From: Hexactinellida sp. DTS-2022
Lineage: Eukaryota; Porifera; Hexactinellida
Assembly (NCBI GenBank): GCA_028753945.1
Contig: JAPNXP010000018.1
Span: forward strand, 248,001 to 312,000
DNA: 64,000 nt
Direction: 5' to 3'
Part shown: piece after piece, positions 13,059-24,857 of the stretch
Layout: each line of letters opens with the position of its first letter
Numbering within the stretch: the stretch's first letter is position 1
Made by a program: the position numbers and the translations under genes
The notes under the pieces: model-generated
What the model was told of the DNA's origin: nothing
Database searches by the model: none
The model's input: the letters and a program-made list of their open reading frames with translations, nothing else

Positions 13059-15022
13059 GTGAAACATTCATACTTTCTATATCTAGCCATTCTACAAAGG
13101 AGAACCTCGTTAGTATTCGCTATTTATATATCTACTTTATAACATTGTACGCATTTTGCGTACAATATATTGACGTTGGGATTCAAAATTAATTATATCA
13201 ACCAATAACATAATGAAACATTCATCATTTCTATATCTAGCCATTCTACAAAGGAGAACCTCGTTAGTATTCGCTATTTATATATCCACAGTATAACATT
13301 GTACGCATTTTGCGTACAATATATTGACGTTGGGATTCAAAATTAATTATATCAACCAATAACATAATGAAACATTCATACTTTCTATATCTAGCCATTC
13401 TACAAAGGAGAACCTCGTTAGTATTCGCTATTTATATATCTACTTTATAACATTGTACGCATTTTGCGTACAATATATTGACGTTGGGATTCAAAATTAA
13501 TTATATCAACCAATAACATAATGAAACATTCATCATTTCTATATCTAGCCATTCTACAAAGGAGAACCTCGTTAGTATTCGCTATTTATATATCCACAGT
13601 ATAACATTGTACGCATTTTGCGTACAATATATTGACGTTGGGATTCAAAATTAATTATATCAACCAATAACATAATGAAACATTCATACTTTCTATATCT
13701 AGCCATTCTACAAAGGAGAACCTCGTTAGTATTCGCTATTTATATATCTACTTTATAACATTGTACGCATTTTGCGTACAATATATTGACGTTGGGATTC
13801 AAAATTAATTATATCAACCAATAACATAATGAAACATTCATCATTTCTATATCTAGCCATTCTACAAAGGAGAACCTCGTTAGTATTCGCTATTTATATA
13901 TCCACAGTATAACATTGTACGCATTTTGCGTACAATATATTGACGTTGGGATTCAAAATTAATTATATCAACCAATAACATAATGAAACATTCATACTTT
14001 CTATATCTAGCCATTCTACAAAGGAGAACCTCGTTAGTATTCGCTATTTATATATCTACTTTATAACATTGTACGCATTTTGCGTACAATATATTGACGT
14101 TGGGATTCAAAATTAATTATATCAACCAATAACATAATGAAACATTCATCATTTCTATATCTAGCCATTCTACAAAGGAGAACCTCGTTAGTATTCGCTA
14201 TTTATATATCCACAGTATAACATTGTACGCATTTTGCGTACAATATATTGACGTTGGGATTCAAAATTAATTATATCAACCAATAACATAATGAAACATT
14301 CATACTTTCTATATCTAGCCATTCTACAAAGGAGAACCTCGTTAGTATTCGCTATTTATATATCTACTTTATAACATTGTACGCATTTTGCGTACAATAT
14401 ATTGACGTTGGGATTCAAAATTAATTATATCAACCAATAACATAATGAAACATTCATCATTTCTATATCTAGCCATTCTACAAAGGAGAACCTCGTTAGT
14501 ATTCGCTATTTATATATCCACAGTATAACATTGTACGCATTTTGCGTACAATATATTGACGTTGGGATTCAAAATTAATTATATCAACCAATAACATAAT
14601 GAAACATTCATACTTTCTATATCTAGCCATTCTACAAAGGAGAACCTCGTTAGTATTCGCTATTTATATATCTACTTTATAACATTGTACGCATTTTGCG
14701 TACAATATATTGACGTTGGGATTCAAAATTAATTATATCAACCAATAACATAATGAAACATTCATCATTTCTATATCTAGCCATTCTACAAAGGAGAACC
14801 TCGTTAGTATTCGCTATTTATATATCCACAGTATAACATTGTACGCATTTTGCGTACAATATATTGACGTTGGGATCCAAATTAATTATATCAACCGATA
14901 ACATAATGAAACCTTCATACTTTCTATATCTAGACATTCTACAATGGAGAACCTCGTTAGTATTCGCTATTTATATATCCACTTTATAATTTTGTACGCA
15001 TTTTGCGTACAATATTTAGCAC
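13059..15022. repeat. Satellite array 2, ~308-bp dimeric repeat
   Basis: Thirteen monomers of the array-1 satellite in strict alternation: a catactttc/ctactttata monomer, then a catcatttc/ccacagtata monomer. The array begins abruptly at tgaaacattc directly after the VPS35-like exon. It ends with the same degenerate monomer as array 1 (ccgataacataatgaaacct). Confidence 0.95.
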
Positions 15023-15131
15023 ATTATATACAGTAGATGTTATTTGGGATCAGAAATTAATTATATCCACCTGTAACATATTGAAAGCATGCGTACAATA
15101 TTATTAAATTGGTGGATATAATGATATACTA

Positions 15132-15304
15132 CAGTAGAACTTCGTTGGTAGGACCGTGAATATACGTTCACTTTATCCGGAATTCGTATACCCAATATCA
15201 TTTGTACTGAAATAGTGCATTATTTTAGTACAAATGGTTAATATGGTTAATACGAACACTATAGTGTTCGTATTAATCATGTTCCTACAAATGAGGTTCT
15301 ACTG
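15132..15304. mobile_element. MITE, CAGTAGAAC family (copy B)
   Basis: Copy-B counterpart of 8738-8910, with the same ends and the same internal words. Confidence 0.75.
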
Positions 15305-15494
15305 TATTTGGTTGCTATGAAGAGTATATGGAATGTGGGTTGTGAGGTTTCACCTCGTGTTTCTAAATAGGAACCCAGACAACCAAATAGTCAAAAAGGA
15401 ATGTTATATAATCTGAAACAACAACAACAGTAATAATGATCTTAATATCTGATATACTTTAAATTCATATATAAATACAGTTAATTCAGTAGCA

Positions 15495-18400
15495 TTAACC
15501 TCTTAACAAAACAACCATAAGAATGAAGTTAGCAAAAGCAAGCGCAATTACAATTGTATAAATCTTCTTAAGAACTCCATGCATGTGTTCCACTTCGGAT
15601 AACAAACTAGTTATGGACTTGAGTAAGCCTTGAGTCTCGTTTGTAGGTGTTTGTTTGTCAAGTGGCACAAGTGGTTTTGTATCCTCTTTGTGGTTTGTAG
15701 CGTCTACAACTCGACACCTGGAAAGGTGTGAAAATATTCAGGTGATTTTTCGAGAAATATAAATCAATGATTTAAATAAATATAACTCAAATTCTATAAA
15801 AGCTTATAAATTGCTATTTGCGAGTATAGTTTGTAATATTAACTACGGTTGAAATAAATATCGCCTTTTCAATATACAGTGGTGTTCGCGTAATAGAAAG
15901 TCGCATTTTGCATTGAATTTGCTTGTTAATAGGCGAACTTGCTATTAGAGGAACAGAATTAATATAAAATGCTCGCTTACGGACTGAAAATAACTTGCTA
16001 ATAGAGTAATACAGTCAACTCCCCTTATAACCAAGTCGGATATAACGAAGTACCTGCTTATAACGAAGTCATTAAATGGTCCGGAAATACTTCTATCTCA
16101 TTACATTATTAGAACTTCGGTTACAACGAAATGGATATAACGAAATTCTGCTTATAACGAAGTCATTTATTTCCCATATAACCTCTAAGCTATTGATTTT
16201 ACTCTGCTTGTAACAAACTCCGGTTATAACAAATTCTGCTTAGAATGAAATCCGTTTATAATGAACTCCGGTTACAACGAAATTCAACTTTGTAATGAAC
16301 TCCTTTAAGATAAAAATCCGTATATAATGAACTCCGGTTATAACAAACTCCGCTTATAACGAAATGAAACTACGGTCCCGAGCACTTCGTTATAACGGGA
16401 GTTGACTGTACTATGCGAACGCCACTGTACAGTACACCCTCGCTAATCCGAACAGGAGAAACCAAAATATGCTTCTAATAAATGTGGGAAAAAATCGTAA
16501 ATTGCAATGGAAGTATAAAAAATAAGTATCAGCCAAGTATTTTAAGGAGTAAACTAGATGTTTAGTTCGGATTAACAAGGTTTGTACAAGTTTGGTTCGG
16601 ATTATCGAGATTCTCATTTATAGATGCCCATAGAAAATGCATTACTTCACTAATCCGAACGAATTCACTAATCGGAACAGAAGATTTTTGAATCGGAACA
16701 CCTCTGTTCGGATTAGCGAGGTTCTACTGTATTACTATCTCCATTAGTCAATAGAGTGCATAAGACCTGAGTCTGTTCTCTAATATGACGTCAGAAGGGA
16801 GGGAGCGCCAGTGGTTGTTGAGTTCTGTCTGTCCAGTCTTGCTGTCCGGCTGTAGGCTTATGGACTGGATTAGGAACTTCTCGTCCCGGATCTACACGTA
16901 AACACACGGAAACACACGTAAACAACAACAACAACAACAACAACAACACACATAAATTAACTTACTAACAAACTAACTAACTAACTAGTGAACGAAATAA
17001 CTAACTAACAAACCAACTAACAACTAACAACAACTAACCAACTAACAACAACAACAACTAACCAACTAACAACAACAACATAAGTGTACATATATCACAG
17101 TATATACAGCCAATAAGCTAACTAACCAACTAACAACTAACACAGTATATATGTTATGGGAGATGTTGTCAATCGGGAGATGTTGTCGAATCGCCAACAT
17201 CTCCCGCGGGAGATGTTGGCGATTTACCATTATGGCTTCAGTTGTTTATAATTATGGTTTCTATTATTATAATACATATTATTAGTTAGCAAACTTATAA
17301 TTTAGTTATCTAATTTCTCATATACGTAGTAATTAACCTGCAAAATACAAAGGTTTATCTTCAATATCTTGTATATTTATACTCAATAAATTTTTTGTTT
17401 TGTGTCAATGATAACAATAAATACAGTGAACTCCCGTTGTAACGAAGTCGGATATACCGAAATAACTGCTTTCAACGAATTGGAGATTTTCTCCCGCCTA
17501 AATGCATTAATTATTATCCGGATATAACGAAGGAATTTACAGATCCCAAGCACTTCGTTATAACAATAGTTTAAGGATATACCAGATCCGACCGGATCTC
17601 AAAAAAGTGGATCCGGTGCATCTCTACTAGAGTTCACCATATTCCTATTATAAATTGTAAATGCGAAATTCGTTTTCATACTGACTGTTTAAGAACTAAG
17701 CTGGTATAATAAAGACGACTTGTTTAATATTAATCCAGTAAAATATCATACATACCTTGTATTAATAATCCCGAGATTAGATAGCATCTTAATCCGAAAT
17801 CCCGAAACTATAAACCCTATTTCTAAGGTTAATTCAGTTAGTACGTACACACAGATAATACGTATTTATCAAGGTTGCAACCGAATACTGATATATTTGA
17901 TTCAACCGAATATTATTTGCCGAATAGTTGATATTTGGTTGCCAACCTGATATCATTATTAGTATTCGGTTGCCCGACCGAATATCATCAGTATTCGTAT
18001 TCGGTTATTGCAGCCGAATATTATAAGTATTCGTATATTCGGTTAGGGCACCAAAGATTATCAGTATTAGTACTAGGTTTAAAGAAGCGAACATCATCAG
18101 TATTCGTATTCAGTTGAAGGATCCGAATATTATCATTATCAGTATTCGGTTACTCAACCGAATATCAGTATTCGTATTCGGTAGGGCAACTATTCATGAA
18201 TACTGATATTGGTTCGAGCGGTTTCAAACTTGATATTTATGCTTCCCAGAGGCCGAGAGTACATGATTTTATTAATACTGAACCTAAGCAAAGTTTTTCA
18301 AATGTGATTATGATGGTACATAGTTGTATCTGGAAAATTGTAAATTTGGGTGGTAATTACAAAAGTTCCACTTATGTGTTGCATACAGAAACCGTCTAAG

Positions 18401-18952
18401 TGTGATTACTGGTATAAATTAAACCGGAACGAATTTGCTATGCAATAGACAAACCCATGCCATGCCATAGAATTGATATATACTCTAAATAGTTCTGGAC
18501 TAATTTGTTAAACGAACAATTTATGACCGGAATCAATTTGCAGCCGGAACAAATATGTCAAAACAAAACAAACAAACAAATGTACAAAGTCGTTGATACT
18601 TCTCTTAGATATTCTAAGTTGTTTATAGATGGGTATTTCCGACACCCATGCAAAGTCTGTAGCTCTTACCAGTTCCTCAATCAATTCCGGACAAAAAATT
18701 TATTGAGTATAAATATACAAGATATTGAAGATAAACCTTTGTATTTTGCAGGTTAATTACTATGTATATGAGAAATTAGATAACTTACTTATAAGTTAGC
18801 TAACTAATAATATATATTATAATAATAGAAACCATAATTATAAACAACTGAAGCCATAATGGTAAATCGCCAACATCTCCCGCGGGAGATGTTGGCGATT
18901 CGACAACATCTCCCGATTGACAACATCTCCCATAACATATACAACAACAACT

Positions 18953-19010
<58 letters not shown>

Positions 19011-22000
19011 GTATAACTAACAACCTGAGATAGATCCTCTACCAGACATGTTATCCCGACAGTGAAGTTGGCTCTACAGTCTATAACGCCCAGACTGGGC
19101 AGAACCCTGAACTTGTTGGGAGAGGTGGTCTTAATCTTAAAGCTGATGAGCCCAGGGGACAGATTAGTTATCCTGAGGGTGCAGCTTAGGTCCCCGGGGG
19201 AGAATGCGAGCTCGCTCTGAGGTGTCACGTCCAGGAGGTTCCCCACGTGGTGAGAGGAGGTGTTATCTGGAGAGGTGTTGTTGTTGTTGTTCTGTTTCAT
19301 AATGCCGCGAGATCCTATTGGCAGATAGGAATACATACAGTGGAACCCGGAATAGCGATTGGTATAAAGACTATTTTTGCTATAGACCGTCTATATATGT
19401 ATAAGAAAGCGTTTATGTGATTTGATAAAATTATTCGAGATTCACCGTGATTTATCATAAATATCGAATAATTTTATCAAATCACGTTTTACAGGGTCGT
19501 TATGTGTATAATTATACTCAAGAAGTTCGCATTACATCAAAGTACAAATTTTGGTGTTTTTATCAAAAAAATGAACAATCTGTTGAGACTACTGTTATAA
19601 CCTTGAAAACCTAGTATTTTCAGGTATGTCATGGCGATATATTTGACGTGGTGTCCCTATATGAGCCACTTGTGGCACAATCAGTGTGACACGTACCTAT
19701 TCTGTTGGTGCTAGCAGGTGTCGGAGAAGTGGCACAAGCGACAGGAGACTCTCTATCTCTCGCAAAGTGTACCTTCTTAACAGGCTCCTCTTCTGTGTCC
19801 TCCTTAGTGCCTCCTGTCTCCGCTGGGGTATCCGGGTCTATAGGGGGAAGCATAACTATGGACGCTAGCGTTGTTAGGCTACGAGTTATAGAGACACCAG
19901 GGGACCTATGTATGTGTACCTGATTCGTATTAACAGTATTAACAGGTCTCATTAACAATAGTAGACTCTGTTAATAGGAACACGGATTAGGGAAATATTG
20001 GTTAAGGAGTACAAGGTTTAATTCCCCTAGCCTATACAAATGCATGCAAGTGACTCCGGTTAATACGAATTCCGGATAATACGAACATATTAAGACGGTC
20101 CCCTGGTGTTCCTATTAACAGAGCTACTATATTACCCGCAAATAATTATACCTGTCTAATAACGAGAATATTTAAAAAATAGAATCCTACCTTTTAACAC
20201 CTCTTTATCCTGTGGAGGCATGTCTCCCCCGTGCTCATACCTATACACCATCTCGGTAACCAGGGTCCCTATCTGCTCCCCGTTAGCCCTCTCGTCCTGC
20301 AACAGCGGGAGTATCCTCTCGAGGCCCTCCCCCTCCAGACCCCCCCGGGGCGGGTATTCGTACCGCCACTCGTACGTACCTCCGTATCTATAGGGGGGAT
20401 TACAATTCGTACTGTCTATAGTAATACGTAGTTATTAACTCGTTATAACTTATAACGTACTCCGATAATACGGATAACCGAAAGACGAAATCGATGCCTA
20501 AATAAGGATTTTCTTCGTAAGTTCAGTTCTACAGCATAGTTCTACCCATTACACTCGGATTGTCCGACCATCTAGATATTCCCATTCCCGAGGGGCTACG
20601 TTATAACCGAGTCTACTGTATATACAGTCAATACAGTGATGATAAGCTTTTCATATTAATTAACCAGACCTAACTGTATTTGTAATTCTAGTTTTTTCAC
20701 TCTCAAAAGTAAGATTCATTAATTAGGAGGAATTGAGTTCACTAATTAAGGAGCCTAACTAGTGTAACTGTTATAGAGACTGCAATATGATTGGCTGCCG
20801 TTCCTATAAATAGACTAACCTGGCAATAAGCTGATCTCTCTCGAAGAACTGACCAATGGAATCTCTCTGTATGAACCTCATTTTATTCCTGGCGGCGGGG
20901 GAAAGCCAGCTCTTTATAATGCTCCAGCCGGCATTCATTACCCACGGCATTTCGTACACGTATATAGAGCCCAGCTTAAGCGGGTAGAACTGACGAAATA
21001 GGCTTATTATGAACTTAACCAGGTCCATGTCCATGTTAGAGTAGCCAGCCTCCGAGCAGTCCATTAGTAGCGACATGTGACGGTTAGGGAAATATCTAAG
21101 TAAACAACAACAATAATAACAACAACAACAATAATAATAACAACAACAACAATAACAACAACAATAATAACGATAATAACAACAACAACAACAACCTATA
21201 GTAACCAGGCTTATGAATTTAATACTAAAATTTTCTGCATCTATCGATTTTCGCGCGCCTGGAAAAGTCCTTCAAAAATTACGCGCATGGATAAAATCCT
21301 GATATTAAAATAATAACAATAACAACAACAACAAACCTGTCATGTTTCTCTAGAAAATAGAGAGCGAATCTTTTCAGCTGGTCTCCCTTTTCCTTATCTT
21401 TTCTGTGCATCCGAATTAGCAAATACACAATGTCGCTCCCGTCCCTGTCCTGCCCCCTGGGGTAGCAAATTCCCATCTGGAGCAGCTCCTTGTTTATATC
21501 CTACAATAGTACCATGGATATTGTAATATCCTATAAGTACCGTGGATATTGTAATAATACCCTACAATAGTACCGTGGATATTGTAATATCCTATAAGTA
21601 CCGTGGATATTGTAATAATATCCTACAATAGTACCGTGGATATTGTAATATCCTATATAAGTACCATGGATTGGATACTTGCTTATTGTAAGCCAATTTC
21701 GTGCACAAAATGCGACTGTATTACATGAAGACAACTGTATTAATTAATATTAGTATTACTGTACTATGGATTAGGAAGATATTATAGTATTCCTGTACTA
21801 TGGATTAATAAGATACAGCATTGGACTATGGATAAGGAACTGACCTGGAAAGTGAGGTCATTGACTCCATACGAGCTCCGGAACTGCATGGCAGCCAGTA
21901 GCATCTTAAGAGCATCGTTCTCATCGCCCCCCGTCGCTAGCCTCTGTCTGGCAAACCTATAGGCGTACCTGGGTACAGTGACACCGTTATACGAATGCAT

Positions 22001-22480
22001 TTATTCTGTCACAGGAATTGGGGCCCGACAAATTGGTCAGGGATCAATATTCCATGGGAAAATGGTCTTAGCCTGAAATTTTTTATCCCACCATGGGACC
22101 AGTTTTCCATGGAATTTAGGTCCCGAATCAATTTTCGGGGCCCAATTTCCAGTACAGGCAAATTCATAAAATTATTGGTCCCAAAATGGCGAAAAATCGT
22201 CTAGGCTACTATTCTAGTAAATACGCTAACTAAATAAACACAAACTTCAAAGGGACCAATTTTCCACAGAATTACCAATATTTCCTTACAGTTCTACTGT
22301 GTATGGACTATGGATTATACTTCTACAGTTCTACTGTATGGCATACCTGGGTTCCTTTTGAACCCTGTCTATGTCCCTTGGGTCTAAATCTTTGTCCTGG
22401 GAGTGATCAGTTCTTATTCTCTCTCGCAGGTATTCTGCTACTTGTTGCACTCGCCCCTCATCTAACTCAACTGTAGCCAT
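15495..22480 (-). CDS. MOSPD2: MOSPD2-like protein: CRAL-TRIO + MSP domain + C-terminal membrane anchor, 9 exons
   Basis: Exons (minus strand): 22347-22480, 21845-21968, 21337-21500, 20820-21095, 20191-20387, 19697-19864, 19025-19314, 16767-16891, 15495-15717. All phases agree, giving ~566 aa. Exons 1-5 form a CRAL-TRIO (Sec14) lipid-binding domain (DRDGSDIVYLL, SLLMDCSEAGYSN, YVYEMPWVMNAGW). Exon 6 is a charged linker. Exons 7-8 form an MSP domain (SELAFSPGDL, then DEKFLIQSISLQ). Exon 9 ends in a ~20-residue hydrophobic anchor. MOSPD2 is known as an ER membrane tether that binds FFAT motifs; human MOSPD2 is ~518 aa. The start MATVELDEG is preferred, though an in-frame ATG lies 12 codons upstream. 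The boundary of exon 6 at 19864 is the least certain. The exon 7-8 intron holds a 2-kb transposable element. Exons 8-9 are duplicated downstream (9101-10497). Confidence 0.88.
15876..16730. mobile_element. Nested foldback elements in MOSPD2 intron 8 (copy B)
   Basis: Equivalent of 9482-10336 in copy A: a GTGGCGTTCGC-terminated element with an inserted CAGTCAACTCC element, then an abutting CTCGCTAATCCGAAC element. It differs from copy A at only a few bases (e.g. 16089 and 16210). Confidence 0.75.
17147..18940. mobile_element. ~1.8-kb element with ~250-bp terminal inverted repeats (copy B)
   Basis: Left arm 17147-17397 and right arm 18691-18940. It has the same structure as copy A but lacks the 184-bp MITE in the right arm, so it is the shorter, ancestral-looking form. 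It lies in the intron between MOSPD2 exons 7 and 8. The right arm ends CCCATAACATATA, followed at once by (CAA)n. Confidence 0.7.
18941..19015. repeat. (CAA)n microsatellite
   Basis: More than 20 near-perfect CAA/AAC units next to the donor of MOSPD2 exon 7. On the minus strand it is open and would read poly-valine if unspliced. Confidence 0.95.
19414..19485. repeat. Inverted repeat in MOSPD2 intron 6
   Basis: The arms GTGATTTGATAAAATTATTC and its complement, ending AATTTTATCAAATCAC, are ~21-22 bp long and separated by ~28 bp. No target duplication was identified. Confidence 0.85.
19956..20132. mobile_element. MITE, TAGTAGACTCT...TTAATAGGAACACGG family
   Basis: Contains the family-specific internal block ggttaaggagtacaaggtt, the word tgcatgcaagtgactccgg and the closing ggtgttcctattaacagag. 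Relatives are at about 50303, 54129, 56341, 60684 and 61757. Confidence 0.75.
21100..21195. repeat. AAC/AAT microsatellite
   Basis: Mixed (aac)n and (aat)n tract in MOSPD2 intron 3. Confidence 0.9.
21498..21675. repeat. Minisatellite overlapping the exon-3 splice acceptor of MOSPD2
   Basis: About three ~61-bp units, each made of two half-units with gtggatattgtaata and atcctacaatagtacc or atcctataagtacc. On the minus strand the tattgtag|GATAT acceptor context of exon 3 (exon start 21500) is itself part of the repeat and recurs upstream. Confidence 0.85.
22010..22225. repeat. GGTCC / CCATGGGACC interspersed repeat
   Basis: Rich in inverted words (accatgggaccag, tggtcccaaaa, attccatggga) and ends with cgtctaggctactattct. 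Fragments of the same family are at 30605-30665, 32060-32350 and 33645-33682. It has no reading frame that I trust. Confidence 0.6.
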
Positions 22481-22551
22481 TGCGCTATAAGCTAATATCC
22501 ATGGTGTTACATGCAATATGCATGTTTGAGAATATCAAATGAAATACAGTA

Positions 22552-22692
22552 CAGTAGATGCCGGTTATAAGAACACCGGTCATAAGAACATTCTACTGGA
22601 AAACGGTTGCCATATACCCCTGTATAATTTATGCCGGTTATAAGAACATTATATGCAGTTCCCAACGATGTTCTTATAACCGGCATCCACAG
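22552..22692. mobile_element. MITE, GCCGGTTATAAGAACA family
   Basis: Runs from CAGTAGATGCCGGTTATAAG to CTTATAACCGGCATCCACAG. Relatives are at 33206-33361, 52147-52250 (partial) and 62021-62240. It is followed at once by a truncated CAGTAGAACCTCGTTG end. Confidence 0.85.
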
Positions 22693-22730
22693 TAGAACCT
22701 CGTTGATATAATACGGTCAACTAAACGAGC

Positions 22731-23376
22731 CCTTCGGTCACGCCTCAATTGACGACCGCTGCGGCCTTACTACGCCTTGAAACAAATCATTTATAATTAT
22801 ACATCACTGTGGTGTAATAAATATATTCCTCATAAAGTTCCCTTAATAAGAATGCTATACAATGAAATTTGGTTGGGAAATTCAATTACTCCCATTAGTA
22901 GCTCAATAAATTTCAGTTGCGCGATAAGAAAGCTCGAATCAAAATAATACTAAAAGAAAAGCATGCAATAGAATAGACAAATGATTGATTGGTTAAATGA
23001 ATTTATTTTCACTCAATCAGATTGCAGCCTCAGAAAATCTTTCTATTATGCACAGTCTATTTATACTAATTGAATGAAGTATAGCTAATCCATACTAACA
23101 AACCCTCGAATGTAATTTTGTCACCTTTGGATGAAAATGCGGATATTTCTCTTCAAAAACCAATAGATCGTTGTCCGAGTGCAATATTACCTCTGTACAC
23201 AAATTTTCAGCTTTCTGGGTCTTTCCATTAATTCTGGACAAACAAACCCACACATCCAGAACAAATGTGTTTTATTATATAAACAATTCCACAAATTATA
23301 TATTCCCTTTTCTATAGGTGTTGTTCAAACGTTACGAAACGCAAATTCCTTTCAAATTAAACCCCCAGCCCTATGT
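22731..23376. repeat. Left arm of ~650-bp inverted repeat flanking the NHL gene
   Basis: Inverted match of 24858-25517. The outer end reads ACTAAACGAGCCCTTCGGTC, followed by a GC-rich cgaccgctgcggcc block. The inner end reads CAAACGTTACGAAACGCAAA and then a C-rich stretch. Small substitutions and indels separate the arms, so they are not a recent perfect palindrome. Confidence 0.9.
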
Positions 23377-23685
23377 AAAGCTAAAGTTCATTTATTCTCT
23401 CCTAATTGCAATTGTAGCAACTGATCATATTTCCAAAGTTCAATTAGCTATTTGAGTTCAAGTCTTCTGTTAACCACATTCCTTACAGCATCCTAGTAAC
23501 GAGACATTACAACATACACGTATATAACTCGTGTTGTTGTGTACTACCACATTATACCCAAATCATCATATCATCATTGTTGTTTGTTGCAACAAACAAG
23601 TCATAACACAGCTATAAATACACAGATTATCCATTTCAACCAATCCATACCTAAACTATTCAACTATTATTCTACAAACAATCAA

Positions 23686-24747
23686 ATGGCAGCTCGCTAT
23701 CCCATTCCCCCTCCAGCAGCAGACCCCGTAGAGACACGAATAAACAGAGCCATAGACGGCCTCATAGCGTTACTGAATCTCCGCAGAGCTCAGCTGCTGA
23801 GGGAACTGAGAATGAATATTCCAGTCGAGAAGAAATTCAAGTGGCAGTGCGACACACGAGACCTCGAAGTGAGCATTTCCCGTCTCGGAGAGATTACACA
23901 GATACGAATAGAACCTAACTATGCCACATTCCATTTGCCCACTGTCGCTACTGGGAAACAAGGTTCAGGTCCTGGCGAGTTGAATGGGCCATGTGGTGTC
24001 GCCATTAACGAAGCAACAAACCAGATATTCGTGGCTAATCGGGGCAATGGTAGAGTAGAGATATTCTCCGAAACAGGAGAGTATCTCAATCAGTTAGGTG
24101 AGGGACAGTTGTATACTCCATGGGGCATAGCTATTCATGGGAATAGTTTGTATGTTAGTAGCGACGTGAAACATACTGTAAGCAAATACTCGTTAACTGA
24201 TTTTAGCTTCGTTAAGCGGATCGGTAAGAGGGGATCGAATAACGGAGAATTCGAATCTCCCAGACAACTAACAACAGATCCCAATGGACAGGTGTTCATA
24301 GCAGATTGCGGTAACGACAGAATCTGTGTATTCGACACAAACCTAAACCATATTAGGAACATCACACATCAGGCAATATCACACCCATATGACGTCAAGC
24401 TATCGCATGACCGCGTATACGTACTGTGTCCAAGGGAGAGTCCGTGTATGCTGGTACTGTCACTAGAGGGAGACATGCTACACTCTCTCATTAGCAGAGG
24501 ACAAGGAAAGAATGTGTTAGAGCCATTGTTCTTCTGTTTGGACACAAATAAGAACATTGTCATTAGCGATTACGGCACACACTGCATTCGTGTATTCTCC
24601 CCAGCAGGAAACCTCCTACACACCATAGGAAGAGAGGGACACCAACAAGGAATGTTATATCGGCCCAAAGGAATAGCTATATATACAAACGGGAGATTAG
24701 TTTGTGTGTCTAATAACAAGAACTATGGACTACAAATATTTTCATAA
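23686..24747 (+). CDS. NHL-repeat beta-propeller protein with N-terminal coiled coil (TRIM-like, no RING/B-box)
   Basis: Single exon, 353 aa from the ATG in context atcaaATGG; the frame is open 49 codons further upstream, but that stretch looks like leader. Residues 15-48 are amphipathic (coiled coil). Residues 51-70 carry a motif that ends SRLGEI. Residues ~95-353 hold about six NHL blades (GPCGVAI, TPWGIAI, SPRQLTTD, HPYDVKL, RPKGIAIY). NHL propellers bind RNA or protein. In metazoan TRIM-NHL proteins they follow RING, B-box and coiled-coil domains, and the RING and B-box are absent here. An A/T-rich tail with aattaaa-like signals follows the stop. The gene sits exactly between two inverted ~650-bp repeat arms. 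Function unknown; the domain assignment is firm. Confidence 0.9.
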   Translation: MAARYPIPPPAADPVETRINRAIDGLIALLNLRRAQLLRELRMNIPVEKKFKWQCDTRDLEVSISRLGEITQIRIEPNYATFHLPTVATGKQGSGPGELNGPCGVAINEATNQIFVANRGNGRVEIFSETGEYLNQLGEGQLYTPWGIAIHGNSLYVSSDVKHTVSKYSLTDFSFVKRIGKRGSNNGEFESPRQLTTDPNGQVFIADCGNDRICVFDTNLNHIRNITHQAISHPYDVKLSHDRVYVLCPRESPCMLVLSLEGDMLHSLISRGQGKNVLEPLFFCLDTNKNIVISDYGTHCIRVFSPAGNLLHTIGREGHQQGMLYRPKGIAIYTNGRLVCVSNNKNYGLQIFS

Positions 24748-24857
24748 TTCCTGCTTGTTCTGTATTGTTTGATTATAAAATTAAAAAGTAAAAAAATCTA
24801 AAATTAAAGCTGTGCCGACATATGTGTGTCCCTTGGAATTCAAAAAGCGCGTGACAT

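Larger units (their letters stand above)
14254..18940. repeat. Segmental duplication, copy B
   Basis: Partner of 7860-12738. This copy is contiguous with the rest of the MOSPD2-like gene, so it probably holds the exons in use. The collinearity ends at ~18940, where a (CAA)n tract and then MOSPD2 exon 7 follow; in copy A the VPS35-like exon follows instead. Confidence 0.95.

Noticed and set aside
12747..13067. 106-codon minus-strand frame opposite the VPS35-like exon
   Set aside because: Shadow frame; the plus strand encodes a strongly recognisable VPS35 stretch.
18800..19336. A continuous minus-strand frame that would join MOSPD2 exon 7 to poly-valine and a hydrophobic tail in the transposon arm
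   Set aside because: The MSP domain would be cut in half. True exons 8 and 9 (16767-16891 and 15495-15717) complete the MSP domain and supply a membrane anchor in perfect phase.
19686..20431. Plus-strand frames at 19686, 19705 and 20231
   Set aside because: Antisense to MOSPD2 exons 5 and 6, which carry the coherent protein.
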